Below, piece by piece: positions 15,874 to 24,248 of a DNA stretch of 64,000 bases. The notes below the pieces were generated by a model. The model did no database searches and was not told where the DNA came from. It saw only the letters and a list, made by a program, of their open reading frames with translations. Source of the stretch: Chelatococcus sp. GTDB lineage: Bacteria > Pseudomonadota > Alphaproteobacteria > Rhizobiales > Beijerinckiaceae. The translations under genes were made by a program, and so were the position numbers. The stretch spans positions 12,518-76,517 of the forward strand of contig QFQY01000030.1 in the NCBI GenBank assembly GCA_003248805.1. The letters run 5' to 3'. The number at the start of each line of letters is the position of its first letter. Within the stretch, counting starts at the first letter, position 1.

Positions 15874-17181
15874 TCAGGCGCCGATCTCGCTCAACAATTG
15901 CGCGGGCGCCAGACGCAGCGCGGCCGCGCGCCGGTGCCCCTCCAGGCCTTCGCTCGCGCTCTGGCGCATCGCCGGAGGGGCGACGGCGGCGACGCCGCGC
16001 TCGTCCAGCCATTGATGCGTGCAGGTCTTGAGATAGGAACCGACCCAAAGCCCGCCGGTGTAGCGCCCCGCGGCAAGAGTCGGCAGGGTATGGTTCGTGC
16101 CGCAGCATTTGTCGGAATAGACCACGCTCGCGGCGACCCCGATGAAGATCGAGCCGTAATTGCGCAGCTTCGCGGCCGTCGCCTTGGCGTCCCGCGTATG
16201 CACCTCCAGGTGCTCGGCGGCGATGTGGTCGGAATAGGCCAGCATGGCCGCTTCGTCCGCGCAGACGGCGATTTCGCCATAGTCGCGCCAGGCGGCGGCC
16301 GCGACCGGCGCGGTCGAGAGATTGCCGAGCTGGCGCTCGACCTCCGCCAGCACCTTTTCCGCCAGGCTCCGGTCCGTGGTGATCAGGCCGACGCGGGTGC
16401 GCACGTCATGCTCCGCCTGCGCCAGCAGATCGACCGCGATGGTCACTGCGTCGCCGGTCTCGTCGGCGACCACGAAAATCTCGCTGGGCCCGGCGAGCTG
16501 GTCGATGCCGACGAGGCCGAAGACCTGCCGCTTGGCCTCGTTCACATAGGCGTTGCCCGGTCCGACGATCTTGTCGACGGCGGGGACGGTTTCCGTGCCG
16601 AAGGCCATGGCCGCGATCGCCTGCGCCCCGCCGATGCGGAAGATCCGGTCGGCGCCGGAGAGATGGCAGCCCGCGATCATCGCCGGATGGGCGCCCGGCG
16701 GCAGGCAGGCGATCACCTCGTCGCAGCCGGCGACCTTGGCCGGCACGATCGTCATGATCGGTGCCGACAGCAACGGATAGCGCCCGCCGGGCACATAGGC
16801 GCCGATCCGGGCGATCGGGATGATGCGGTGGCCGAGATGCAGCCCCGGCAGCGCCTCGATCTCGAGCGGAAGCAGGGTCTGGCGCTGCGCCTCGGCAAAG
16901 GCCTTCACGCGCTCGATGGCGAATTCGGTATCGGCGCGGGTCTGGCTCTCCAGCCCGTCGAGGGCGGCGGCACGCTCGCCCGCAGTGACCTCGAAGGCCT
17001 CGATGTCGAGCTTGTCGAACTCGCGCGAATAGCGCCGCACCGCCTCGTCACCCTCGCGTCGCACGGCCTCCAGAACGGCCTTCACCGTCGCCTCGACCGG
17101 GGTGTTGTCGCTCCAGGCGCTGCGGCCGGGAGCCTTGATATGCGTGATCCTGGCTTCCAGGGCGGGGGCGAGCTTGGACAT
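15874..17181 (-). CDS. HisD-family NAD-dependent dehydrogenase (histidinol/sulfopropanediol dehydrogenase-like)
   Basis: 435 residues from the ATG at 17181. It keeps the residues of the histidinol dehydrogenase fold: Q and H in LAQAEHDVRTR, the catalytic E-H pair in HIAAEHLEVH, the zinc aspartate in SDKCCGTNHTLPT, and the C-terminal histidine in ASEGLEGHRR. The GPGNAYVNEAKRQVFG nucleotide-binding segment is also present. True biosynthetic HisD usually sits in a his operon; here the gene leads an ABC importer operon with a divergent XRE-cupin regulator. A catabolic dehydrogenase is therefore likely, such as HpsN, which oxidises 2,3-dihydroxypropane-1-sulfonate. No other sulfonate gene is nearby, so the substrate stays open. 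Confidence 0.85.
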   Translation of the reverse strand: MSKLAPALEARITHIKAPGRSAWSDNTPVEATVKAVLEAVRREGDEAVRRYSREFDKLDIEAFEVTAGERAAALDGLESQTRADTEFAIERVKAFAEAQRQTLLPLEIEALPGLHLGHRIIPIARIGAYVPGGRYPLLSAPIMTIVPAKVAGCDEVIACLPPGAHPAMIAGCHLSGADRIFRIGGAQAIAAMAFGTETVPAVDKIVGPGNAYVNEAKRQVFGLVGIDQLAGPSEIFVVADETGDAVTIAVDLLAQAEHDVRTRVGLITTDRSLAEKVLAEVERQLGNLSTAPVAAAAWRDYGEIAVCADEAAMLAYSDHIAAEHLEVHTRDAKATAAKLRNYGSIFIGVAASVVYSDKCCGTNHTLPTLAAGRYTGGLWVGSYLKTCTHQWLDERGVAAVAPPAMRQSASEGLEGHRRAAALRLAPAQLLSEIGA

Positions 17182-17317
17182 GCGGTGCGTTCCGGCGATC
17201 GAAAAATCTGGATGAGAGCTTCCCTGCCGCGGCGATGCGGCGCAAGGAGGCCGACGAGCCTGTTGAATATAATCACCAGTTTGGCTTAGCTGCCGATCTC
17301 GTGAGCAGGAGTTGGCG

Positions 17318-17863
17318 ATGAAGATCGGAGACCGGCTGAGGCAGCTGCGGCAGCGTCGAAAGCTCACCGTCCGTGCCGTGGCTCTGCGCTCGGGCGTGTC
17401 GCATTCTTCGATATCGCTGATCGAGCGGGACCTGATCAGCCCGTCGCTGGATACGCTGCATGCGGTCCTCGACGCGCTCGGAACGACGTTGTCGGGCTTC
17501 TTTCTGGATTTTCATGCGGCCTCGCCGCCAAATCCTTTCTGCCCGGCGGCGGAGATGGTCGAAATCGGCCGCGCGGACGCCATTTCCTACCGGGTGATCG
17601 GCAGCGGGTTTCCCAGCCGCTCGATGCTGATGCTGCACGAGACCTACGCGCCGGGCGCCGATACGGGCGAAGCGTTCTTCCATTCCGCGCAGGAGGGCGG
17701 CCTCGTCATCCGCGGCGCGGTCGAGGTGACGGTCTCGGGCCGCTCCTCGGTCCTCAAGGCCGGCGATGGTTATTATTTCGACAGTCGCGAGCCACACCGG
17801 TTCCGCAACGCGGCCGACGAACCGAGCGAGATCGTCAGCGCCATCACACCGCCGACATACTGA
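17318..17863 (+). CDS. XRE-family regulator with C-terminal cupin domain
   Basis: 181 residues from ATG 17318, which has AGGAG six bases upstream (a TTG at 17312 is less likely). Residues 1-65 form a helix-turn-helix of the XRE type (RLRQLRQRRKLTVRAVALRS, then SISLIERDLISPSLDTLHAV). Residues about 105-175 form a cupin (GEAFFHSAQEGGLVIRGAVE; DGYYFDSREPHRFRN) with a possible metal or ligand histidine. PuuR-type regulators of this design sense small amines or acids. It is divergent from the HisD-like gene and most likely controls that operon. TATAAT (17268-17273) lies in the shared 17182-17317 region. Confidence 0.9.
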   Translation: MKIGDRLRQLRQRRKLTVRAVALRSGVSHSSISLIERDLISPSLDTLHAVLDALGTTLSGFFLDFHAASPPNPFCPAAEMVEIGRADAISYRVIGSGFPSRSMLMLHETYAPGADTGEAFFHSAQEGGLVIRGAVEVTVSGRSSVLKAGDGYYFDSREPHRFRNAADEPSEIVSAITPPTY

Positions 17864-17973
17864 AGAGGAGCGCAGAGATGCCGCTTGGGCCGCTCGCGGT
17901 CTCGTGAGCGATGTCCGAGCGGAGCGCAATTCACCCAGGGAACCGATGCCGCCTTGGCGCCGATCGCACGTCG

Positions 17974-18867
17974 TCATGCGAACTGGGCGAATTCCCTCCG
18001 GATGCCGAGCACGAAGTCCTGGGCGGGTCCCGAGAGGCCGGTGTTCAGAGGCGTCACGAGGCTGAAACGGACCTCGATGCGTGGCTCCAGTGGCTTGAAG
18101 CAGACCGCCGCATCCCGCACCGCCGCGGCCGTGAACGGGTCCACGATGGCCAACCCGCCGCCGGCCGCCACCAGCGAGCAGGCGATCAGCGAGAGCGGCG
18201 TCTCGGGGCCGAGTTGGCGATGGACGCCCTGTGACAGGAAGAAGGCATCGATCCGGGTGCGCAATTGCGTGGCCCTCGCGATCGAGACGAACGGGTCCGC
18301 AGCGAAATCCGCGGGAGAAAGCGTCGGCTTGCCGGCCAGCGGGTGAGCAGCGGGAACGACAGCGACCGCGGCGACGCCGGTCAGCTCCTCCCGGCGGATG
18401 CGCGGATGGTCGAACGGGGTGTCGACGAAGGCGATGTCGCAGCGGCCGCTCGACACGAGCTCGAGCAGCGCCTCCGAGGAATTGCCGATCAGTTCGATGT
18501 CGAGATCGGGGCGGTGGGCCAGGAACCGCCCGATGAACCGGGGCAGCCAATCGACATAGAGCGCCGGCAACGACGCGACCCGCAGCGTGCCGCGGCTGCG
18601 GCGCTTGAGCCCGGCTGCGGACTGGTTGATCTGTTCCAGGCTGACGAAATAGCGCTCCACATCCTGGAACAATGCCGCGGCATCCGCGGTCGGGCGCAGC
18701 CGCCCGCCCGGCCGCCGCTCGAAAAGGGTGACGCCGATCCGAGCTTCGAGATCGCGGATCAGCCGGCTGACGGCGGGCTGCGAAATCCGCATGGCGGTGG
18801 CCGCCGTCGTGATGCCGCCCGAGACCATGACCGCACGGAAAGCCTCGATCTGCCGCTGATTGAGCAT
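17974..18867 (-). CDS. LysR-family transcriptional regulator
   Basis: 297 residues. The N-terminal winged helix-turn-helix is standard (MLNQRQIEAFRAVMVSGGIT; AAATAMRISQPAVSRLIRDLE; GVTLFERRPGGRL). The effector domain spans about 90-290 (LRVASLPALYVDWLPRFIGR; CDIAFVDTPFDHP). It is divergent from the binding-protein gene at 18982 and is the probable activator of the eight-gene oxidase/aldolase/ABC operon, responding to the imported compound or an intermediate. Confidence 0.93.
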   Translation of the reverse strand: MLNQRQIEAFRAVMVSGGITTAATAMRISQPAVSRLIRDLEARIGVTLFERRPGGRLRPTADAAALFQDVERYFVSLEQINQSAAGLKRRSRGTLRVASLPALYVDWLPRFIGRFLAHRPDLDIELIGNSSEALLELVSSGRCDIAFVDTPFDHPRIRREELTGVAAVAVVPAAHPLAGKPTLSPADFAADPFVSIARATQLRTRIDAFFLSQGVHRQLGPETPLSLIACSLVAAGGGLAIVDPFTAAAVRDAAVCFKPLEPRIEVRFSLVTPLNTGLSGPAQDFVLGIRREFAQFA

Positions 18868-18981
18868 GCCAAACCCATAACATCAGATTCTGAGCTGAAG
18901 CCAGAATTGTATTTGACCAACTTCAAATGGGCTGAGAACCTCGCAGAAAATAAAGACAAATCCAACAAGAGGGGATCAAAA
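18868..18981. promoter_or_regulatory. Divergent LysR/oxidase-operon control region
   Basis: This 114-base region is AT-richer than its surroundings. It contains the small inverted repeat TCAG-ATT-CTGA (18883-18893) and a -35-like TTGACC (18913-18918), with AGAGGGGATC serving as the ribosome site for the gene at 18982. A LysR operator is expected here, but I cannot pick a single convincing site. Confidence 0.35.
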
Positions 18982-20022
18982 ATGAGAATGCGAGGCTTGC
19001 TTCTCGCAGCTGCGGCTGCGTGCGTGACTCATATCCTTCCGGCATTGGCCCAGGACAAGACTCTCTATGTCGCGGGCTCGGGCGGATCGATGGAAAAAGC
19101 GATCCGCAGCGAGGTCTTCCCGCCCTTCGCCGCGAAACACGGCGTCAAGCTGGAATACATCGCCGGCAATTCGACGGACGTGCTCGCCAAGCTACAGGCC
19201 CAGAAAGGCAGCCAGCAGATCGACGTCGCCATCATCGACGACGGCCCGATGGCGCAGGCCGTGGCACTCGGCTTCTGTCGACCTCTCGATCTCGGGCCGG
19301 TCGTCAACGACCTCTACGACATCGCCCGTTTCCCGGACGGCAAGTCCCTGGCCTTCGCTCTGCTCGGAGCCGGCTTCGTCTACAGCAAGGAGGCCTTCGC
19401 CAAGAACAACTGGCCGGCTCCGACGTCGTGGAACGACCTCGCCGACCCGAAATTCAAGGGCAAGATCGTCATCCCACCGCTGAACAACACCTATGGCGTC
19501 ATCACGCTGGTGCAGGTCGCGAAGGCGAATGGCGGCAGCGAAAAGAACGTCGAGCCTGGCTTCGCCGCCTTCAAGGAGAAGATCGGACCGAACGTGCTCG
19601 CTTACGAGCCTTCGCCGGGCAAGATGACCGAACTCCTGCAGAGCGGGCAGGCTTCGCTCGCCGTCTGGGGTTCGAGCCGTGCCAAGGCGCTCGCCGACAG
19701 CGGCTTCGCCTCGGATTTCGTCTACCCCAAGGAAGGCGGGGTCGTGATCGGCGTGGGCATCTGCCCGGTCGCCGGCGGCAAGGAGAGCCCGCTGGCGCAG
19801 CAGTTCATCGCCCATCTGCTCTCGCCCGAGATGCAGGTCGCGATGTCGAAGGCCTCGGGCCTCGCCCCGGTGAACAAGAAGGCCGTGCTGCCGCCGGAGA
19901 ACCAGGCGGGGATGCCCTATGGGCCCGAACAGGTCGCGCAGCTCAAGACGATCGACTGGGTCGAGATCAACCGCCAGCGCGACGACTGGAACAAGCGCTG
20001 GGTCCGGGAGATCGAGCGCTGA
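18982..20022 (+). CDS. Periplasmic binding protein, PotD-like
   Basis: 346 residues with a signal peptide (MRMRGLLLAAAAACVTHILP, cleavage near ALAQD). Family motifs include KTLYVAGSGGSMEKAIRSEV, SWNDLADPKFKGKIVIPP and SLAVWGSSRAKALADSG. It is the first gene of a long operon that continues with an oxidase, an SHMT-like enzyme and then the ATPase and permeases. The binding protein is thus separated from its membrane partners by four enzyme genes, which ties its ligand closely to their chemistry. The start has a good upstream purine-rich site (AGAGGGG). Confidence 0.9.
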   Translation: MRMRGLLLAAAAACVTHILPALAQDKTLYVAGSGGSMEKAIRSEVFPPFAAKHGVKLEYIAGNSTDVLAKLQAQKGSQQIDVAIIDDGPMAQAVALGFCRPLDLGPVVNDLYDIARFPDGKSLAFALLGAGFVYSKEAFAKNNWPAPTSWNDLADPKFKGKIVIPPLNNTYGVITLVQVAKANGGSEKNVEPGFAAFKEKIGPNVLAYEPSPGKMTELLQSGQASLAVWGSSRAKALADSGFASDFVYPKEGGVVIGVGICPVAGGKESPLAQQFIAHLLSPEMQVAMSKASGLAPVNKKAVLPPENQAGMPYGPEQVAQLKTIDWVEINRQRDDWNKRWVREIER

Positions 20023-20112
20023 GCCTTCCGACAAACCGCTCCGGCTCGCGCAGGCGAGCCGGAACATCATCCTTGCCACGCGCCGTGACGAAGCGCGTCG
20101 GAGAGCCGTTTC

Positions 20113-21231
20113 GTGAAACCTGACTACGACATCGCAGTGATCGGCGGGGGCCTGGTCGGCACCGCCATCGCCTACGGACTGGCGAAAACCGGCCAGCGCG
20201 TCGCCCTGCTGGATGAGGACGACCGCGCCCGGCGTGCCTCCGTGGCGAATTTCTCGCTGATCTGGGTGCAGACCAAGGGGCTCGGCATGCCCGAATATGC
20301 CGACTGGTCACGCGGCGCCGCCGATCTCTGGCCGCAGTTCCGTGACGAGATCGCGGCCCTGACCGATATCGATCTCGCCTTCACCCGGCCGGGCGGCTTC
20401 CATCTGTGCCTGTCCGAGGCCGAGGTCGAGGCGCGCTCGTCGCATCTCGCCCGCATCAACGCCCAGCCGGGCATGACTCCCCTGCCCTACGAGATTCTCG
20501 GCCACAACGCCGTGCGCGAGATGCTGCCGGATATCGGCCCCGAGGTCGTGGGGGCGAGCTATTGCCCGCTCGACGGCCAGTGCAATTCGATGCGCCTCTT
20601 CTGGGGGCTGCACACCGCCTTTCATCGCTCCGGCGGCCACTATCTCAGCCGGCACCGGGTCGAGACGCTCGCGGCGAAGGACGGCGGCTTCATCGCCGAG
20701 ACCCGAGCCGGCACCGTCGCCGCCGGAAAGGTGGTGATCGCCGCCGGCAACGACAGCGGCCGACTCGGCGCGATGGTGGGCATCGATGCGCCGGTCAGGC
20801 CGCAGCGCGGCCAGGTTCTGGTGACCGAGCGTATGAAGCCCTTCCTGCATTACCCGACCATCACGGTGCGCCAGGCCGACGAGGGATCGGTCATGCTGGG
20901 CGACGCCATCGAGGAGGGCGATACGAGCCTCGTCGTCGGCACCGACGTTCTCGCCAAGATGGCCGACCGCGCACGGCGGATGTTTCCCGGGCTCGGCAAC
21001 GTCAACATCGTGCGGACATGGGCGGCCCAGCGGGTGATGACCAAGGATGGCTGCCCGATCTACGACGAGTCCCGCGAGCATCCCGGCGCCTTCGTCGCCA
21101 ATTGCCACAGCGGCGTGACCCTGGCGCCGCGCCATGCCCAGACGCTCGCACCGCTGATCGCAGCCTCGCGCGTCGCAGTCGAGCTGCCGGCCTTCGGAAC
21201 GGGGAGGTTCGATGTTTCGACGGTTCACTGA
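20113..21231 (+). CDS. FAD-dependent oxidoreductase, DAO family (opine-oxidase/HcnC-like beta subunit)
   Basis: 372 residues starting at GTG 20113 after GGAGAG. The N-terminal FAD loop is DIAVIGGGLVGTAIAYGLAK, and the C-terminal flavin region includes NCHSGVTLAPRHAQTLA. The glycine/D-amino acid oxidase fold oxidises C-N bonds of secondary amines. The two following genes supply a small ferredoxin-like subunit and an HcnB/OoxA-like subunit. That arrangement is known from opine oxidases, hydrogen cyanide synthase and D-hydroxyproline dehydrogenases. The true substrate is unknown. Its last bases overlap the 2Fe-2S gene. Confidence 0.9.
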   Translation: MKPDYDIAVIGGGLVGTAIAYGLAKTGQRVALLDEDDRARRASVANFSLIWVQTKGLGMPEYADWSRGAADLWPQFRDEIAALTDIDLAFTRPGGFHLCLSEAEVEARSSHLARINAQPGMTPLPYEILGHNAVREMLPDIGPEVVGASYCPLDGQCNSMRLFWGLHTAFHRSGGHYLSRHRVETLAAKDGGFIAETRAGTVAAGKVVIAAGNDSGRLGAMVGIDAPVRPQRGQVLVTERMKPFLHYPTITVRQADEGSVMLGDAIEEGDTSLVVGTDVLAKMADRARRMFPGLGNVNIVRTWAAQRVMTKDGCPIYDESREHPGAFVANCHSGVTLAPRHAQTLAPLIAASRVAVELPAFGTGRFDVSTVH

Positions 21232-21508
21232 TCGCGATCAACGCAGCGTGACCATCACGGTCGATGGCCGCCCGATCGCGGCGAAGGCGACGGACTCCGT
21301 CGCCGCCGCGATGTTCGCGGCCGGCATCGCCTCCTGCCGAACGACCGTCGTGGAGGAGAAGCCGCGCGGCCCCTATTGCATGATGGGCGTCTGCTTCGAC
21401 TGCCTGGTCGTGATCGACGGAATCGGCAGCCGGCAGGGCTGCATGACGCGGGTGCGCGACGGCATGGTCGTGGAATCGCAGAATGGCCGCCGGGAGATCG
21501 GGCGATGA
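21212..21508 (+). CDS. Small [2Fe-2S] subunit of the three-part oxidase
   Basis: 98 residues. Ferredoxin-type cysteines are visible as CMMGVCFDC followed by C in SRQGCM, plus an N-terminal beta-sheet (VTITVDGRPIAAKATDSVAA). It corresponds to HcnA or the gamma subunit of opine and hydroxyproline dehydrogenases, passing electrons between the flavin subunits. It overlaps the DAO gene by 20 bases and the next gene by ATGA, showing translational coupling and a fixed subunit ratio. Confidence 0.9.
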   Translation: MFRRFTDRDQRSVTITVDGRPIAAKATDSVAAAMFAAGIASCRTTVVEEKPRGPYCMMGVCFDCLVVIDGIGSRQGCMTRVRDGMVVESQNGRREIGR

Positions 21509-22926
21509 CGGACGAACCGCTCCCCAAGGCCTGCGACCTCGCGGTGATCGGCGCCGGCCCCGCCGGCATGGCGGCGGCCGCGACAGCCGCGGCCCTCGGC
21601 CTCTCCACCGTCCTGCTCGACGAGCAGCCGGCTCCGGGCGGCCAGATCTATCGCGGCATCACCGAGGCCGCCGCCGCGACCCGCGCCGCACTCGGGGCCG
21701 ATTACCGGCATGGCGAGGCGCTCGTCGCGGCACTGGACGCGAGCAAGGCGCTCTACCGCCCTGGCAGTTCGGTCTTCGACGTTTCCCCATCCGGCGAGAT
21801 CGCCTTCCTTTCGGGAGGCCACACGCACATGCTGCGGGCGAAGCGCATCCTCGCCGCGACCGGCGGGCAGGAGCGCCCGTTCCCCATCGAGGGCTGGACG
21901 CTGCCCGGTGTCATGACGGCGGGCGCCGCGCAGACACTGCTCAAGCAGGCCGATCTCGTGCCGTCCGGACGGGTCGTGCTCGCCGGCTCCGGGCCGCTGC
22001 TGTGGTTGCTCGCCGCCCAGATCCTGCGAGCCGGCGGCGCGATCGCGCTGATCCTGGAGACCACACCGAAACGCAACTGGCGTGCGGCGCTGCCGCATCT
22101 GCCGCGCTTCCTCGCCTCGCCCTACGCGGCGAAGGGGCTGGCCCTGCTCGCCCGCGTGAAGCGGTCGGTCAAGGTGATCTCCGGCGTGTCCCATCTCCGG
22201 GCCTCGGGAGACGACCGGCTGCGCATGCTCGCCTATCGCTGCGGCGGCGAGGAGACCATCGTCGACGCCGACACGCTACTGCTCCATCACGGCGTCGTGC
22301 CGAGCCTGCATCTGCCGGACACGCTCGGCTGCCGCATCGGCTGGAACGAGGAGCAGAGAGCCTTCCAGCCGGAAGCAGACGATTGGGGGGCGACGTCGGT
22401 CGATCATGTCGCCATCGCCGGCGACGGTGCGGGGATCGGCGGAGCGCGGTCGGCGGCCCGGCGCGGGCGGCTCGCCGCCTGGGATGCCGCGTGCCGGCTC
22501 GGACGGATCGGCCGCGCGGAGCGCGACCGGCTCGGCGCCGGCGATCTTGCGGCGCTGAAGCGCGATCTCGCGGCGCGGCGCTTCCTCGATCTGCTCTACG
22601 AGCCGGCCGCTTCCTTCCGCGTCCCGACCGGGGACACCATCGTGTGCCGGTGCGAGGAGGTTTCAGCGGCCCGCATCGAGGCTCTGATCGCGCAGGGCGT
22701 GCTCGGACCGAACCAGCTCAAATTCTTCATGCGTTGCGGCATGGGCCCGTGCCAGGGGCGGCTCTGCGGCCTGACGGTGAGCGAGATGTTCGCCGCGGCC
22801 CGCGGCGTCTCTCCCGACGAGATCGGCCATTACCGGCTGAGGACGCCGATCAAGCCGGTCACCGTTGCCGAAATGGCGTCCCTGCCCTTCGACGAACACG
22901 CCGACAAGGCCGTGGTGAGACTATGA
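21505..22926 (+). CDS. FAD/NAD-binding oxidase alpha subunit with BFD-like [2Fe-2S] domain (HcnB/OoxA-like)
   Basis: 473 residues, ATGA overlap at the start. The N-terminal dinucleotide fold is LAVIGAGPAGMAAAATAAAL with LLDEQPAPGGQIYRG, and a second nucleotide loop follows (VVLAGSGPLLWLLAAQIL). The C-terminal part (about 375-440) has cysteines in IVCRCEEVSAARIEAL and MRCGMGPCQGRLCG, the BFD-like cluster motif. With the DAO and ferredoxin subunits it forms the membrane-peripheral dehydrogenase complex. Its stop overlaps the SHMT-like gene start (ATGA). Confidence 0.92.
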   Translation: MTDEPLPKACDLAVIGAGPAGMAAAATAAALGLSTVLLDEQPAPGGQIYRGITEAAAATRAALGADYRHGEALVAALDASKALYRPGSSVFDVSPSGEIAFLSGGHTHMLRAKRILAATGGQERPFPIEGWTLPGVMTAGAAQTLLKQADLVPSGRVVLAGSGPLLWLLAAQILRAGGAIALILETTPKRNWRAALPHLPRFLASPYAAKGLALLARVKRSVKVISGVSHLRASGDDRLRMLAYRCGGEETIVDADTLLLHHGVVPSLHLPDTLGCRIGWNEEQRAFQPEADDWGATSVDHVAIAGDGAGIGGARSAARRGRLAAWDAACRLGRIGRAERDRLGAGDLAALKRDLAARRFLDLLYEPAASFRVPTGDTIVCRCEEVSAARIEALIAQGVLGPNQLKFFMRCGMGPCQGRLCGLTVSEMFAAARGVSPDEIGHYRLRTPIKPVTVAEMASLPFDEHADKAVVRL

Positions 22927-24248
22927 CGATGGACAGCGCATCCGCCCCTTCCTGGCTACACGAGGGATATTTCACCGCGGCTCCCGGCAGTGCCGATCCG
23001 GCGATCGCACGCCTGATCGACCGGGAGGAACGCCGCCAGCGCGAGTCGGTCGAGCTGGTCGCTTCCGAGAACTTCGTCAGCCGGGCCGTGCTCGCAGCCC
23101 AGGGCTCGGCCTTCACCAACAAGACGGTCGTCGGTTATCCGGGCCGACGCTTCCATGCCGGCGCGGAATGTGCGGACGAACTGGAGCGCCTGGCGATCGA
23201 GCGCGCCTGCGCGGCCTTTTCCTGCCGCTTCGCCAATGTCCAGCCGCATTCCGGCATCCAGGCCAATCTCGCCGTCTTCCGCGCCCTGCTTTCGCCGGGA
23301 GACGTCGTGCTGTCGATGTCGGGACAGGCCGGCGGACATTTCAGCCATGGCGGCCCCTCCAATCTCAGCGGCTCCATGGCGAAGTCCGTCTTCTACGGTG
23401 TCTCCCGCGAGAGCGGGTTGATCGACTACGACGATGTCCGGCACCTCGCCGAGACCCATCGGCCCAAGCTGATCGTCGCCGGTGGCGCCGCCTATCCGCG
23501 CGCGATCGACTTCGCCGCCCTGCGCGCGATCGCCGACGGCGTCGGCGCCAGGCTCTTGGTCGATATCGCGCATTTCGCCGGGCTGGTGGTTGCGGCGGTC
23601 CATCCCCACCCGTTTCCCTTCGCGGATATCGTCACGACGACCACCTACAAATCGCTGCGCGGCGCGCGCGGCGGCCTGATCCTGACCAATGACGAGGCCC
23701 TCGCCGCCACTCTGGAAAAGGACCTCTCGCCCGGCGTGCAGGGCAGCCCGCTCCTGCACGCGATCGCCGGCAAGGCCGTCTGCCTCGGCGAGGTGCTACG
23801 GCCGGACTTCAAGGCCTATGGCCGCGCCGTGCTGGACAATGCCCGCACCTTCGCCAGCGAGCTCGAAAGCGCGGGCGTGTCGGTGCTGACCGGCGGCACC
23901 GACACGCCGCTCGTCGTGGCCGACCTGCGCTCGCTGGGGCTGCGAGGGCAGGCCATGGTCGACAGCCTCGACCGGGCCGGCATCACCTGCAACCGCTGCG
24001 AGATTCCCTTCGACGAAACCGATCCCGCCGAGACGTCCGGCCTGCGCTTCGGCCTGTCCGCCTGCACGACGCGCGGCCTCGGCCTCGACGGATCGCGCCG
24101 GATCGCCCGCTGGATCGCCGAATTGCTGCGCGCCCACGCCGCCGGCGCGCCGACAGTCGCCGGGCTCGAGGCGACGATCGGCCTGCGCGCGGCGGCCCTT
24201 ATGAGCCCGCTGCCGCTCTACGCCGAAACGGGCCGGGCACCGCGATGA
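22923..24248 (+). CDS. SHMT-like PLP enzyme lacking folate-site residues; candidate aldolase
   Basis: 441 residues, serine hydroxymethyltransferase fold. The PLP lysine is K243 in VTTTTYKSLRGARGG; H139 (GGHFSHGG), D214 (LVDIAHFAG) and the arginine of SGLRFGLSA are present. Residues used for tetrahydrofolate chemistry are not: the segment that reads YAEG in E. coli GlyA (Y55, E57) is TVVG here (68-71), the two tyrosines Y64/Y65 are F77/H78, and H228 before the lysine is Y242. I therefore expect a folate-independent beta-hydroxy-amino-acid aldolase or similar, not housekeeping GlyA. It is co-transcribed with the oxidase (ATGA on both sides) and an ABC importer. Confidence 0.85.
   Translation: MTMDSASAPSWLHEGYFTAAPGSADPAIARLIDREERRQRESVELVASENFVSRAVLAAQGSAFTNKTVVGYPGRRFHAGAECADELERLAIERACAAFSCRFANVQPHSGIQANLAVFRALLSPGDVVLSMSGQAGGHFSHGGPSNLSGSMAKSVFYGVSRESGLIDYDDVRHLAETHRPKLIVAGGAAYPRAIDFAALRAIADGVGARLLVDIAHFAGLVVAAVHPHPFPFADIVTTTTYKSLRGARGGLILTNDEALAATLEKDLSPGVQGSPLLHAIAGKAVCLGEVLRPDFKAYGRAVLDNARTFASELESAGVSVLTGGTDTPLVVADLRSLGLRGQAMVDSLDRAGITCNRCEIPFDETDPAETSGLRFGLSACTTRGLGLDGSRRIARWIAELLRAHAAGAPTVAGLEATIGLRAAALMSPLPLYAETGRAPR

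Noticed and set aside
15874..17181. Biosynthetic histidinol dehydrogenase hisD
   Set aside because: No other his genes nearby; the context is an importer operon with an XRE-cupin regulator.
14143..17289. Very long plus-strand open frame of 1048 codons
   Set aside because: It lies antisense to the ATPase, binding-protein and HisD-like genes; its translation is rich in Arg, Gly, Asp and Gln with no motif, typical of a high-GC shadow frame.
22923..24248. Housekeeping glyA (serine hydroxymethyltransferase)
   Set aside because: Residues needed for tetrahydrofolate chemistry are replaced and the gene sits in a catabolic ABC operon.
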